Below, piece by piece: positions 1 through 6,241 of a DNA stretch of 25,906 nucleotides. Where the stretch lies: contig CATXZD010000022.1 of NCBI GenBank assembly GCA_958403905.1, positions 1 to 25,906 of the forward strand. The letters run 5' to 3'. The notes beneath the pieces are model-generated. The model was not told where the DNA came from, ran no database searches, and saw nothing but the letters and a program-made list of their open reading frames with translations. This DNA comes from an uncultured Ruminococcus sp. GTDB taxonomy: Bacteria > Bacillota > Clostridia > Oscillospirales > Acutalibacteraceae. A program made the translations under genes and the position numbers. Numbering within the stretch: position 1 is the stretch's first letter; each line of letters begins with the position of its first letter.

Positions 1-137
1 TCAAAGTCATTACGGGTTTCTTTCTTTTCTTCGTTGTTTAATTTTCAAGGTCCTAAGTTGTTCACTTTGCACAAGTTTAAAACTCATTCTTTAGTTACGT
101 TTCACACTCTAAATAAGATTTTCTCTTGCGCGGAACA
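1..137 (-). other. Probable 5' leader of an rRNA operon (continues off left edge)
   Basis: Read on the minus strand, transcription from the consensus promoter just upstream would run through this segment and out of the window. It contains no open frame of note. At 39-53 the minus strand reads GGACCTTGAAAATT, resembling the boxA-type antitermination sequence that precedes 16S genes in Firmicutes. The edge sequence (minus strand ...GTAATGACTTTGA) is the kind of sequence that leads into a 16S 5' end. The 16S gene itself is not in the window, so its identity is inferred from promoter strength, boxA-like motif and lack of coding. Confidence 0.6.
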
Positions 138-143
138 TTGTCT

Positions 144-172
144 ATTATAATGCGTTGTTATTAAAATGTCAA
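144..172 (-). promoter_or_regulatory. Perfect-consensus sigma-A promoter with A-tract UP element
   Basis: On the minus strand TTGACA (167-172) is separated by exactly 17 bases from TATAAT (144-149), a full match to the housekeeping sigma consensus. Upstream (about 173-220) are phased A/T tracts (A7, A6, A7 on the minus strand) that look like an UP element. The predicted start is near 137. Such a combination is typical of stable-RNA promoters, and the transcript points to the left edge. Confidence 0.85.
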
Positions 173-294
173 GCCTTTTTTTCAAATTTTTTCTATTTTT
201 TTGAAAAATTTTACACGCTTGTGGTTTCTTCGACTTTATTTATCTTTTACCACCATATATTGTGTATACTCTTTCAGTTTTTTTCATCTTAATA

Positions 295-323
295 TTGTAT
301 TTTTCCTATTTATATTATAAAAT
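295..323 (+). promoter_or_regulatory. Candidate promoter of the zinc-ribbon membrane protein
   Basis: TTGTAT (295-300), a 17-base spacer and TAAAAT (318-323) lie ahead of a GGAGG at 356-360. Start would be near 330. It supports translation from the ATG at 367 rather than from the GTG at 262, which lies upstream of this promoter. Confidence 0.4.
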
Positions 324-366
324 AATAACATCAACTACTAATTTAATTCGTTTTCGGAGGATAGAT

Positions 367-1449
367 ATGAATCAAATTAACCCTTACAGGCGCAACTGCG
401 AGGTTATGCGAAAATTCTTTGCAAAACCGATTTTTCTTATTACAGGTATAGTTTTTTCTATTTGCGTTATAGTAAATTTAATTTTAGGACTGCTGATAAA
501 GCAAAACATTTACTTTGATTTTATGACTGTTGCAAGCTGCATTGCATTTTTTATGTTTTATTTCACAGCACGAAGCAAAAAGGAATCCGTTTCTTTCAGA
601 GTGCCGACTGTTATGTTGGACATCGTTTCAATTATAGGAATAGTTTTCTCGGGTCTTGCTTCGGCTTTTTGCGGATTTTATACTGTTCTGACGATATTTA
701 CCAATATTTTCTCAGCTGACTCCCCCGCGGTTGAGTACCATGGCTACGATGCGATTTTAGCTTCAATAGCAGAAGGCTTACATACAGCATTTCTGGTTAT
801 TTTTCCGATATTAACAGTAATAAGTTTGCTTTTGCTTTTCTATTTTATAGGAATGCAAAGAATGTGTCTGTCATTTAAGAAAAGCCTTTCTAATATATAT
901 TTGCAAAGAAAAGGCTCTGTATTATTCGGCATAATGTCGGTTGTCTTTGTAATGCTTTCAATCGGCGCTATGTTTGTTTATTTTATACCTTTTGGCTATC
1001 CGCTTGACATACCTGCTGTAATAACATTTTTAAGTCCGGCAATAAATTTTATCTGCATGGCTGTGCTCGCATTTATGTATAACTCGTATATCAAACGGCT
1101 TGTTAATTCGCTTGAAACAGGCAAAGACGAGCAAATCACTACAGCCATTTCCGAAAAATCAACCAAAGAACAATCTCCCATAAAAATATGGGAGCAGGCG
1201 GAAGCCGACAATCAACTGCGCCAACAGGCAACCGTTACACGTACCGTTGAATTTACTCCGCAAACTGTTTTCGGCAATAACAACACTGTTAGAACCGAAA
1301 CAAGACAACCGGAAGTTTACATACCTGACAGCAATATGCAAAATCCGTATGCAAAACAAAGCGTACCGACATCAAAACGCTGTTCAAACTGCGGTAAAGA
1401 AAATCCGAAAAATAATCTTTTTTGCGGCAACTGCGGAAACAGGCTGTAA
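367..1449 (+). CDS. Six-pass membrane protein with C-terminal zinc ribbon, function unknown
   Basis: This encodes 360 residues from ATG 367, chosen because GGAGG (356-360) sits six bases upstream; an in-frame GTG at 262 would add 35 residues but has no ribosome binding site. Hydrophobic segments are visible at about residues 20-44, 48-67, 85-115, 140-162, 186-208 and 215-238. A polar, Gln/Thr-rich linker (about 245-335) follows, and the protein ends in a short zinc ribbon with Cys339-x2-Cys342 and Cys353-x2-Cys356. This layout is common in Firmicutes membrane proteins of unknown role, where the ribbon usually sits at the N-terminus; here it is the very last 20 residues. No enzymatic motif was seen. 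It is a single gene between the divergent rRNA-type promoter and the convergent tRNA cluster, ending at a shared hairpin. Confidence 0.85.
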   Translation: MNQINPYRRNCEVMRKFFAKPIFLITGIVFSICVIVNLILGLLIKQNIYFDFMTVASCIAFFMFYFTARSKKESVSFRVPTVMLDIVSIIGIVFSGLASAFCGFYTVLTIFTNIFSADSPAVEYHGYDAILASIAEGLHTAFLVIFPILTVISLLLLFYFIGMQRMCLSFKKSLSNIYLQRKGSVLFGIMSVVFVMLSIGAMFVYFIPFGYPLDIPAVITFLSPAINFICMAVLAFMYNSYIKRLVNSLETGKDEQITTAISEKSTKEQSPIKIWEQAEADNQLRQQATVTRTVEFTPQTVFGNNNTVRTETRQPEVYIPDSNMQNPYAKQSVPTSKRCSNCGKENPKNNLFCGNCGNRL

Positions 1450-1470
1450 ATAAATTTGGTTCATATAACT

Positions 1471-1510
1471 GAAAGCCCCCTATTTGTTAAAAAACAAATA
1501 GGGGGCTTTC
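1471..1510. terminator. 18-bp perfect hairpin, probable bidirectional terminator
   Basis: Two 18-base arms (1471-1488 and 1493-1510), each containing CCCCC or GGGGG, pair perfectly around a four-base loop AAAA. It lies between the + strand membrane gene and the - strand tRNA-Leu and could end both transcripts. Neither side has a classical U-run, and on the minus strand the stem starts at the base directly after the tRNA-Leu CCA. Confidence 0.7.
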
Positions 1511-1598
1511 TGGTGCCGGTGACCGGACTTGAACCGGTACGGTCGCAATGACCGAGGGATTTTAAGTCCCTTGTGTCTGCCTATTCCACCACACCGGC
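1511..1598 (-). tRNA. tRNA-Leu (anticodon UAA)
   Basis: Acceptor strand GCCGGTG (1592-1598) pairs with CACCGGC next to discriminator A and encoded CCA (1511-1513). The anticodon stem AGGGA/TCCCT encloses loop CTTAAAA, giving anticodon TAA at 1562-1564. A long variable arm and the T-arm GTTCAAGTC fit a class II leucine tRNA, 88 bases with CCA. It is the last tRNA of the cluster. Confidence 0.97.
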
Positions 1599-1608
1599 AT
1601 TTAGTAAA

Positions 1609-1636
1609 ACAACACCGCACTTTGTAACGGTGTTGT
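1609..1636 (-). terminator. Hairpin between tRNA-Glu and tRNA-Leu
   Basis: On the minus strand ACAACACCG (1628-1636) and CGGTGTTGT (1609-1617) form a 9-bp stem around a 10-base loop and are followed by TTTTACT. It resembles a weak intrinsic terminator, or an RNA-processing hairpin, inside the tRNA transcript. If it terminates, tRNA-Leu would be made at a lower level than the two upstream tRNAs. Confidence 0.45.
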
Positions 1637-1649
1637 CTTAGAAAATGTT

Positions 1650-1724
1650 TGGTGACCCGGACGAGAATCGAACTCGTGTTACCGCCGTGAAAGGGCGGTG
1701 TCTTAACCGCTTGACCACCGGGCC
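1650..1724 (-). tRNA. tRNA-Glu (anticodon UUC)
   Basis: The acceptor strand GGCCCGG (1718-1724) pairs with CCGGGTC, with one G-U pair at position 2-71. The anticodon stem CCGCC/GGCGG carries loop CTTTCAC, so the anticodon is TTC. The T-arm GTTCGATTC and an encoded CCA (1650-1652) are present. It is 75 bases long and lies five bases downstream of tRNA-Met. Confidence 0.97.
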
Positions 1725-1729
1725 GTGTA

Positions 1730-1806
1730 TGGTAGCGGAAATAGGACTTGAACCTACGACACTTCGGGTATGAACCGAATGCTCTAGCCAGCTGAGCTAT
1801 TCCGCC
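1730..1806 (-). tRNA. tRNA-Met (anticodon CAU, elongator)
   Basis: Acceptor strand GGCGGAA (1800-1806) pairs with TTCCGCT, leaving a G1-U72 wobble. The anticodon stem TTCGG/CCGAA with loop TTCATAC gives CAT. The three consecutive G-C pairs of an initiator anticodon stem are absent, and the D-arm with GCTCAGCTGG fits elongator tRNA-Met. It is 77 bases with encoded CCA, and is first in the transcript. Confidence 0.93.
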
Positions 1807-1838
1807 GTTTCTGCCAATACTCAAAATCAGCAAGACTA

Positions 1839-1867
1839 ATTATATACTATCTTTTCCTTTTTGTCAA
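1839..1867 (-). promoter_or_regulatory. Perfect-consensus promoter of the tRNA cluster
   Basis: On the minus strand TTGACA (1862-1867), 17 bases, then TATAAT (1839-1844): a full consensus match. T-runs on the plus strand at 1871-1891 (A-tracts on the minus strand) sit where an UP element would. The expected start near 1832 is about 26 bases before tRNA-Met. Confidence 0.88.
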
Positions 1868-1886
1868 TACCTTTTTTGATTTTTCT

Positions 1887-1988
1887 TTTTTAAATGTTAT
1901 ATAAGTCGGTTATAAATTATAGAACGGTATCTCGGTAACTGTACATTAATCAAACTCTAACGCAAGATACAACTTCACTTTATCTTGT
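1887..1988 (-). repeat. R6 module, copy 1
   Basis: Minus-strand text runs AAGTTGTATCTTGCG ... ACCGAGATACCG ... TTTAAAAAA. It aligns without gaps to copies at 8661, 8759, 15253, 20686 and 25617 over about 90 bases. In the shared reading phase this copy has two stops, so it is not coding. Confidence 0.75.
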
Positions 1989-2114
1989 ATTAAATAAAAT
2001 TAACCTTTACAATTTATTTATTTTGCCTGCGGAGGCACTCCGCCGCAAGATACAACTTAAAATTTACAATTATCAATTAATTGTAACGTGTAAAAATAAC
2101 GTTACCTTTACAGC

Positions 2115-2139
2115 CGTAGGGACACGGCGTGCCGTGTCC
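2115..2139 (+). repeat. P1 palindrome
   Basis: CGTAGGG runs into the 20-base palindrome GGACACGGCGTGCCGTGTCC (2120-2139). Nearly identical copies occur at 8574, 15189 and 20602. P1 equals one end of the longer P2 element read from its right side. Confidence 0.85.
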
Positions 2140-2198
2140 GTATTAACTATGAAACTTAACCGTTTATATCATCATTATATTAACAAACAAACACTTTG

Positions 2199-2282
2199 CG
2201 TAGGGGACGGGTTCCTACACGTCCCTTTCACAAAAAATTGCAATGCAATTTTTTGTGCGGACACGGCTGATGTGTCCCTACG
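2199..2282 (+). repeat. P2 three-armed palindromic element, copy 1
   Basis: The 7-base ends CGTAGGG (2199-2205) and CCCTACG (2276-2282) are complementary. Between them are three self-complementary segments: GGACG...CGTCC, a 13-bp stem CACAAAAAATTGC/GCAATTTTTTGTG around AAT, and GGACAC...GTGTCC. The right flank to about 2328 also matches the copy at 20778. Confidence 0.85.
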
Positions 2283-2374
2283 TCAACGTTGCTATAATTA
2301 CAACGCTAAATTATCGTTTACCTCACAAAAACTATAACCACTTTTATTGTGTTGCGCTATCAATAATGCTCTGC

Positions 2375-3727
2375 TCAAAACTGTTCTTTGAGAAAATCTA
2401 CGATCTCCTCAAAACGCATTGAATGCGAGGCTTTTACAAGAACGGTATCGCCCTCGTTTATAAGCGCAGGAATTGCAGATTTCATCTGCTCAACGTTTGC
2501 AAACCACTCTCCGTCAGCACCCTTTGCAAGCTCTTTTGCAAGCTCTCCTGCCGCAATTACAAGGTCAACACCCTTTTCCTTTGCATATTTTCCTGCTTCA
2601 AGATGGAGTTTAAGCTCATCTGTGCCCAGTTCTTTCATATCTCCGAGAATGGCAACTTTTCTTCCCGAAAAATTTACAAGCGTATCGAGCGACGCTTTAA
2701 CCGACGTTGGATTTGCATTGTAGCAATCGTCAATTATCCTGATTTTTCCTGTATTTATCACGTTCGCACGACTTCCGACCGTTTTGTAGGACTCTACGCC
2801 GTTTATAAGCTGTTCATCGCTCAAGCCGAGAAGTCTTCCTGCCGCAACAGCCGCAAGCGCATTGCTGACCATATAACTGCCGATTGCAGGAATTGTCACG
2901 TTCAGTTTTGTATTATCAAAGCAGAGAGCGCAGGAAATTCCACCCTCGCCGTTGTTTTTAATATCCTCGGCGAAGTAGTCGTTATCGCTTGCGAAGCCGA
3001 AATATATCGGCTTTTTGCCGTTTACCTCAGTCACCGAATAGAGTTTGTCATCGTCGCCGTTAAGGATGTATTCCGCATTTTTGGCGGCGTTTTTGAACAT
3101 CTCAGTTTTTGCTTTTAAGACTCCGTCACGGTCAACGAGATTTTCAAGGTGACAGCACCCAATTATAGTAAGCACGCAAATTGTGGGCTGTACCATTTCC
3201 GAAAGCCTTGTCATTTCGCCGAAGTCGGATATTCCCATTTCAATTACTGCTGCCTGAGCATCCTCGGGCATTGAAAGCAGGGTAAGCGGAACGCCAAGCT
3301 CATTGTTGAGATTGCCCTGAGTTTTGTGCGTTTTGAATTTCTGCGAGAGAACTGCGTATAGCATTTCTTTTGTTGAGGTTTTACCCACACTGCCCGACAC
3401 CCCGACAACGGGAATATCAAATTTTTTGCGGTACGCCTTTGCAATTTTTTTGACAGCGTCAAGCGTTGAGTCTACAAGAATGTAAGGCTTATCCGCATTA
3501 ACAGGCGGTTTTTCGCAAACCGCACAAACTGCTCCGCTTTCATAGCACTTTTCAATGTAGTCGTGACCGTCAACACGTTCGCCCTTGATTGCAAGGAAAA
3601 GCGAGCCGTTTTTAATCTGACGGCTGTCACGCTCAACAGAGGTTATCTCAATATTTTTATCGCTGTCGCTTCCTGCGAATTTTCCGCCGCAGGCTTCGGC
3701 AATCTCACCAAGTGTAAATTTTTTCAT
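2375..3727 (-). CDS. murF: UDP-N-acetylmuramoyl-tripeptide--D-alanyl-D-alanine ligase
   Basis: MurF joins the dipeptide D-Ala-D-Ala to UDP-MurNAc-tripeptide with ATP, the last cytoplasmic peptide-addition step of peptidoglycan synthesis. The 450-residue length is normal. The N-terminal Mur ligase domain is followed by the ATP P-loop at residues 109-121 (GVSGSVGKTSTKE), the EMG motif near 163, lysines of VLKAK near 204-208 where Mur ligases carry a carbamylated Lys, and the MurF signature DDCYNANP at 333-340. A GGGG-containing ribosome binding site lies about seven bases before the ATG. It is the third gene after yjbQ and ddl, so the enzyme making D-Ala-D-Ala and the one using it are adjacent. 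A 120-base gap containing an inverted repeat (3741-3784) separates it from ddl, so its level could be set separately. Confidence 0.96.
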   Translation of the reverse strand: MKKFTLGEIAEACGGKFAGSDSDKNIEITSVERDSRQIKNGSLFLAIKGERVDGHDYIEKCYESGAVCAVCEKPPVNADKPYILVDSTLDAVKKIAKAYRKKFDIPVVGVSGSVGKTSTKEMLYAVLSQKFKTHKTQGNLNNELGVPLTLLSMPEDAQAAVIEMGISDFGEMTRLSEMVQPTICVLTIIGCCHLENLVDRDGVLKAKTEMFKNAAKNAEYILNGDDDKLYSVTEVNGKKPIYFGFASDNDYFAEDIKNNGEGGISCALCFDNTKLNVTIPAIGSYMVSNALAAVAAGRLLGLSDEQLINGVESYKTVGSRANVINTGKIRIIDDCYNANPTSVKASLDTLVNFSGRKVAILGDMKELGTDELKLHLEAGKYAKEKGVDLVIAAGELAKELAKGADGEWFANVEQMKSAIPALINEGDTVLVKASHSMRFEEIVDFLKEQF

Positions 3728-3740
3728 ATTTTACCCCGAG

Positions 3741-3784
3741 AATAAAGGTCGGTTTTCAAATTTAAAATACGCCCGACCTTTATT
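3741..3784 (-). promoter_or_regulatory. Inverted repeat in the ddl-murF gap
   Basis: Arms AATAAAGGTCGG (3741-3752) and CCGACCTTTATT (3773-3784) give a 12-bp stem around a 20-base AT-rich loop. On the minus strand it ends about 13 bases before the murF ATG, next to its ribosome binding site, and is not followed by a U-run, so it could be an attenuator, processing site or translational control hairpin. On the plus strand it is followed only by TTGTTATG. Confidence 0.5.
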
Positions 3785-3847
3785 TTGTTATGTAAATCAC
3801 TATAATTTCTCTTATGTTCTGCACAGCACTGTTTGCTGTATTGCAAA

Positions 3848-4897
3848 TCATTCTTCCTTTGATTTGTATTTATCTAATGAAATTTCGATTATTTTTTCGC
3901 AGAGGTCGGCATAGTTAAGTCCGTCAACAGCCGCCTCCTGCGGAAGCAGGCTTGTGGGAGTCATACCCGGAAGGGTATTTGCCTCAAGGCAGAATGTTTT
4001 ACCGTTTTCGTCAAGGAGAAAATCAACCCTTGCGTAGCTGTCAAGATGAAGCGCATTATAAGCAGCAACCGCCGCGTCACGCAGTTTATTGTCTGTTTGA
4101 CCGTCAATATCGGCAGGACAGATTTCAACCGTTGCGCCTGCCTGATACTTCGACGCGTAGTCATAAAATCCCGACTTAGGGATAATCTCAATCGGCGCAA
4201 GCGCCTTGCCGCCGAGTATTCCGACAGAAAACTCTCTGCCCTTTACAAACTGCTCAACAACAATTTCATTTTCATATCTGAAAGCATCCTTGGCGCACTC
4301 GACATATTCTTCTTCGTTTTCAGCCTTTGCAATTCCAACGCTTGAACCGCCCGAGCAGGGTTTTACGACGCACGGAAAAATATTCCAGCTTTTTGCGTCC
4401 TCAAGGCTTTTAAAAATTTCACCCGCGGGAGTGCTGATTTTATTCTGAACAAAAACACTCTTTGTAAGTCCTTTGTTCATTGCAAGAGCCGAGCCGAGAT
4501 AGCCCGTACCAGTGTACTTGATTCCGAGCAAGTCAAACGAAGCCTGAATTTGTCCGTTTTCGCCCTCGCCGCCGTGTAGCGCAAGAAAAACTATATCAGC
4601 CTCGCTGCAAATTTCAATTACGTTTGTGCCGATAAATCTGTCGGATTTGTTCAAACGGTTTTCCTTAACCTCACTGAAATCGGAAACGGTTTCGCCTACT
4701 TTTACCTTGTCGGTAAAGCTGTAATTCTGCTTAAAAAGTGCGTCAATGTCGCAGATGTTTTGCTCATAGCCTGTAAAAACGTCAAGCAGCACAACCTCGT
4801 GTCCCTTTTCACGAAGTGCAGAGGCAACGAGTATTCCAGATGAAATCGACACGTCACGTTCAGTGCTTAGTCCTCCTGCAAGTACAACAATTCTCAT
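3848..4897 (-). CDS. ddl: D-alanine--D-alanine ligase
   Basis: Ddl condenses two D-Ala with ATP to make the dipeptide used by MurF. With start ATG 4897 the product is 349 residues; a TTG two codons upstream is in frame, but the GGGGG at 4908-4912 is only four bases from it and ten from the ATG. ATP-grasp features are in order: N-terminal AGGLSTERDVS (8-18), HGGEGENGQIQ (108-118), glycine-rich loop near 182-189 and metal-binding EANTLPGMTPTS (305-316). In the omega loop, YDYASKY (245-251) has Tyr251 after Lys250. Known D-Ala-D-Lac ligases of the Ddl type have Phe there, so a vancomycin-sensitive D-Ala-D-Ala enzyme is expected. It starts 18 bases after yjbQ and is probably co-transcribed with it. 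Confidence 0.96.
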   Translation of the reverse strand: MRIVVLAGGLSTERDVSISSGILVASALREKGHEVVLLDVFTGYEQNICDIDALFKQNYSFTDKVKVGETVSDFSEVKENRLNKSDRFIGTNVIEICSEADIVFLALHGGEGENGQIQASFDLLGIKYTGTGYLGSALAMNKGLTKSVFVQNKISTPAGEIFKSLEDAKSWNIFPCVVKPCSGGSSVGIAKAENEEEYVECAKDAFRYENEIVVEQFVKGREFSVGILGGKALAPIEIIPKSGFYDYASKYQAGATVEICPADIDGQTDNKLRDAAVAAYNALHLDSYARVDFLLDENGKTFCLEANTLPGMTPTSLLPQEAAVDGLNYADLCEKIIEISLDKYKSKEE

Positions 4898-4915
4898 AAT
4901 CAATATTCCCCCAAG

Positions 4916-5332
4916 TTATTCTCCGATTATCTTAATAAGCGCATGCTTGCTGCGCTTGCCGTCAAGCTCGTAGTAAAAAATCTGTTCCCATGTACCGAAG
5001 TCAAGTCTGCCGTCGGTAATTGCGCATACAACCTCTCTGCCCATAATTGTGCGTTTAAGGTGAGCGTCGGCGTTGTCCTCAAAGCCATTGTGAGCGTACA
5101 TATCATACGGCTTTTCGGGAGCAAGCTTTTCAAGCCAGCGTTCGTAGTCGCTATGCAGTCCGCTTTCGTCGTCGTTTATAAAAACCGAGGCGGTGATGTT
5201 CATTGCGTTTACCAAAACCAAGCCTTCCTTGATTCCGCTTTCATCAATTGCGTTTTGCACATCCTCGGTAATGCGTATAATTTTTCTGCGCTGAGGCACA
5301 TTAAACCACAGCTCCTTGCGATAGCTTTTCAT
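4916..5332 (-). CDS. YjbQ/UPF0047 family protein
   Basis: This is a 138-residue single-domain protein of the YjbQ (UPF0047) family, small beta-rich proteins for which a thiamine-phosphate synthase side activity has been described in E. coli; the true role is unclear. Family landmarks are TASVFINDDESGLHSDYERWLEKLAP (split at 47-72), AHNGFEDNADAHLKR near 79-93 and ITDGRLDFGTWEQIF near 105-119, with the C-terminal IIGE. Residue 45 is Asn where E. coli YjbQ has His in its HTSAS motif; other conserved His residues remain. GAGGGTGAC (5336-5344) is the ribosome binding site. It is first in the yjbQ-ddl-murF unit, behind a good promoter; no functional link with cell-wall synthesis is evident. Confidence 0.9.
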   Translation of the reverse strand: MKSYRKELWFNVPQRRKIIRITEDVQNAIDESGIKEGLVLVNAMNITASVFINDDESGLHSDYERWLEKLAPEKPYDMYAHNGFEDNADAHLKRTIMGREVVCAITDGRLDFGTWEQIFYYELDGKRSKHALIKIIGE

Positions 5333-5363
5333 AAAGTCACCCTCAAATTTATACTTAAACTAT

Positions 5364-5392
5364 ATTATAATATTTAATGCCTTTTATTTCAA
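5364..5392 (-). promoter_or_regulatory. Promoter of yjbQ-ddl-murF
   Basis: TTGAAA (5387-5392), 17-base spacer, TATAAT (5364-5369) on the minus strand. The start near 5357 is about 25 bases before the yjbQ ATG. No other strong promoter was seen inside the three-gene unit. Confidence 0.75.
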
Positions 5393-5417
5393 GTACAATA
5401 TTCCACAATAAAACAAT

Positions 5418-5449
5418 AACGCACACCGTTTGTTTTTGCGGTATGCGTT
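5418..5449 (-). terminator. Terminator hairpin downstream of tspO
   Basis: AACGCACACCG (5418-5428) and CGGTATGCGTT (5439-5449) form an 11-bp stem with one wobble. On the minus strand it is followed by ATTGTTTTATT. It sits between tspO and the yjbQ promoter. The same stem recurs at 6198-6228. Confidence 0.7.
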
Positions 5450-5502
5450 ACAAATAAAGATAATTAGTTTAACAAGGATGTTTTTAAATTAAAAAATAAG
5501 CA

Positions 5503-5991
5503 TTATACCATTTCCTGATTCAGCAGATATACGCCAAAATTAAGATACGCCGCAAAGGTTACCCACAAAAGATAAGGCAATTGCAGTAAAGCTGCTGTTT
5601 TGTTTATAGGATAAAACAATTTAATCATCAGAATTATCAACAGCCACAAAAGTATTATCCATATAAAAGAAAACAGATATGCGCTCAAATTAAAAAAGAA
5701 TATCGGCCAAAAGAAATTTACAACTAACTGTACCCCATACACAATTAACGCCTTTGTTTTTCCCCGAGCGTCGCTTTGGTAAATAACATACGCCGAAATG
5801 CCCATCAAAATAAAGAGTATTGTCCACACAATCGGAAAAAGAAAATCAGGCGGAGTCAGCGGAGGTTTATTTGCAGTTTTAAAATTTTCCATTCCATGCA
5901 TAGTTACAAGCCCCGACAAAAATCCCGTGCCAAGACTTATAGCCAGACTGATTGCAAGTTGTTTTAGGTTTATTTTGTGTACACTTGACAT
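5503..5991 (-). CDS. tspO: TspO/MBR family integral membrane protein
   Basis: TspO proteins are five-helix membrane proteins that bind tetrapyrroles and cholesterol-like ligands and act in stress or porphyrin handling in bacteria. The 162 residues fit the family. Visible hallmarks are KPPLTPPDFLFPIVWTIL (42-59), LMGISAYVIYQ (62-72), QLVVNFFWPIFFF (88-100) and PYLLWVTFAAYLNFGVYLLN (139-158); five hydrophobic segments are apparent. In the first motif the usual tryptophans of the KPxWxPPxW pattern are Leu and Asp. GAGGTGAC (5998-6005) precedes the ATG by about seven bases. It is a lone gene, with one copy of the same hairpin terminator on each side. Upstream, 6006-6197 is AT-rich with an imperfect hairpin near 6077-6113; no convincing promoter was found. 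Confidence 0.9.
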   Translation of the reverse strand: MSSVHKINLKQLAISLAISLGTGFLSGLVTMHGMENFKTANKPPLTPPDFLFPIVWTILFILMGISAYVIYQSDARGKTKALIVYGVQLVVNFFWPIFFFNLSAYLFSFIWIILLWLLIILMIKLFYPINKTAALLQLPYLLWVTFAAYLNFGVYLLNQEMV

Positions 5992-6197
5992 ATAATTGTC
6001 ACCTCTGATACTAAACCCAATTAAAAGCTATATTAAATTTCCCAAAAACAATTTGGATTTAATCGGGCGTCAGTATAAATATTCTCTGTTATATTTTATG
6101 AACAGAAATATTTTTTATTCGGTAAATTTTAAAGCAGATTATATCTAATACAAGCGTTGCACTTATACTTATACATCAGGCAAAATATAAAGCAAAA

Positions 6198-6228
6198 AAC
6201 GCACACCGATTGTTTTGCGGTATGCGTT
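6198..6228 (-). terminator. Terminator of the HAD-small protein unit
   Basis: AACGCACACCG (6198-6208) and CGGTATGCGTT (6218-6228) form a stem around a nine-base loop. On the minus strand it is followed by TTTTTGCTTT, a good intrinsic terminator 14 bases after the small ORF. It is a near copy of the hairpin at 5418-5449. Confidence 0.82.
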
Positions 6229-6241
6229 AGTTGTTTGTTTA

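Larger units (their letters stand above)
1887..2330. repeat. Composite intergenic repeat block 1
   Basis: This 440-base stretch between the tRNA promoter and the 3' end of murF has no believable gene. It holds, in order: an R6 module on the minus strand (1887-1988); an R4 hairpin on the minus strand, stem GCGGAG/CTCCGC (2029-2043), preceded on that strand by a second copy of AAGTTGTATCTTGCG (2043-2057), a string that also starts the R6 copy here; an AT-rich R5-like stretch (2058-2090); the end of module R9 with P1 (2098-2139, plus); and P2 with its right flank (2199-2328, plus). Modules point in both directions, so two blocks appear joined head to head. Confidence 0.75.

Noticed and set aside
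262..366. N-terminal extension of the zinc-ribbon membrane protein from GTG 262
   Set aside because: A GGAGG six bases before ATG 367 and a promoter at 295-323 fit the shorter form; the extension overlaps the promoter.
1480..1833. 117-residue minus-strand ORF with GGIAQLARAFGSYPKCRRFKS-like text
   Set aside because: It is the familiar false translation of a tRNA cluster; three well-formed tRNAs occupy the region.
2199..2282. Integron attC site or IS end as explanation for P2
   Set aside because: No integrase or transposase gene and no attC core sites (RYYYAAC/GTTRRRY) were seen; the closing stem is CGTAGGG/CCCTACG.
2023..2337. 104-residue plus-strand ORF
   Set aside because: It runs through R4, P1 and P2 palindromes of block 1, with no ribosome binding site.
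2423..3118. 231-residue plus-strand ORF opposite murF, and similar long antisense ORFs opposite ddl, purL, glgP and others
   Set aside because: The minus- or plus-strand partner is a clear conserved enzyme; the opposite frame has no family motifs or ribosome binding site.
3848..4897. D-Ala-D-Lac (vancomycin resistance) ligase
   Set aside because: The omega loop has Lys-Tyr, not Lys-Phe, and no vanH/vanX or regulator is nearby.
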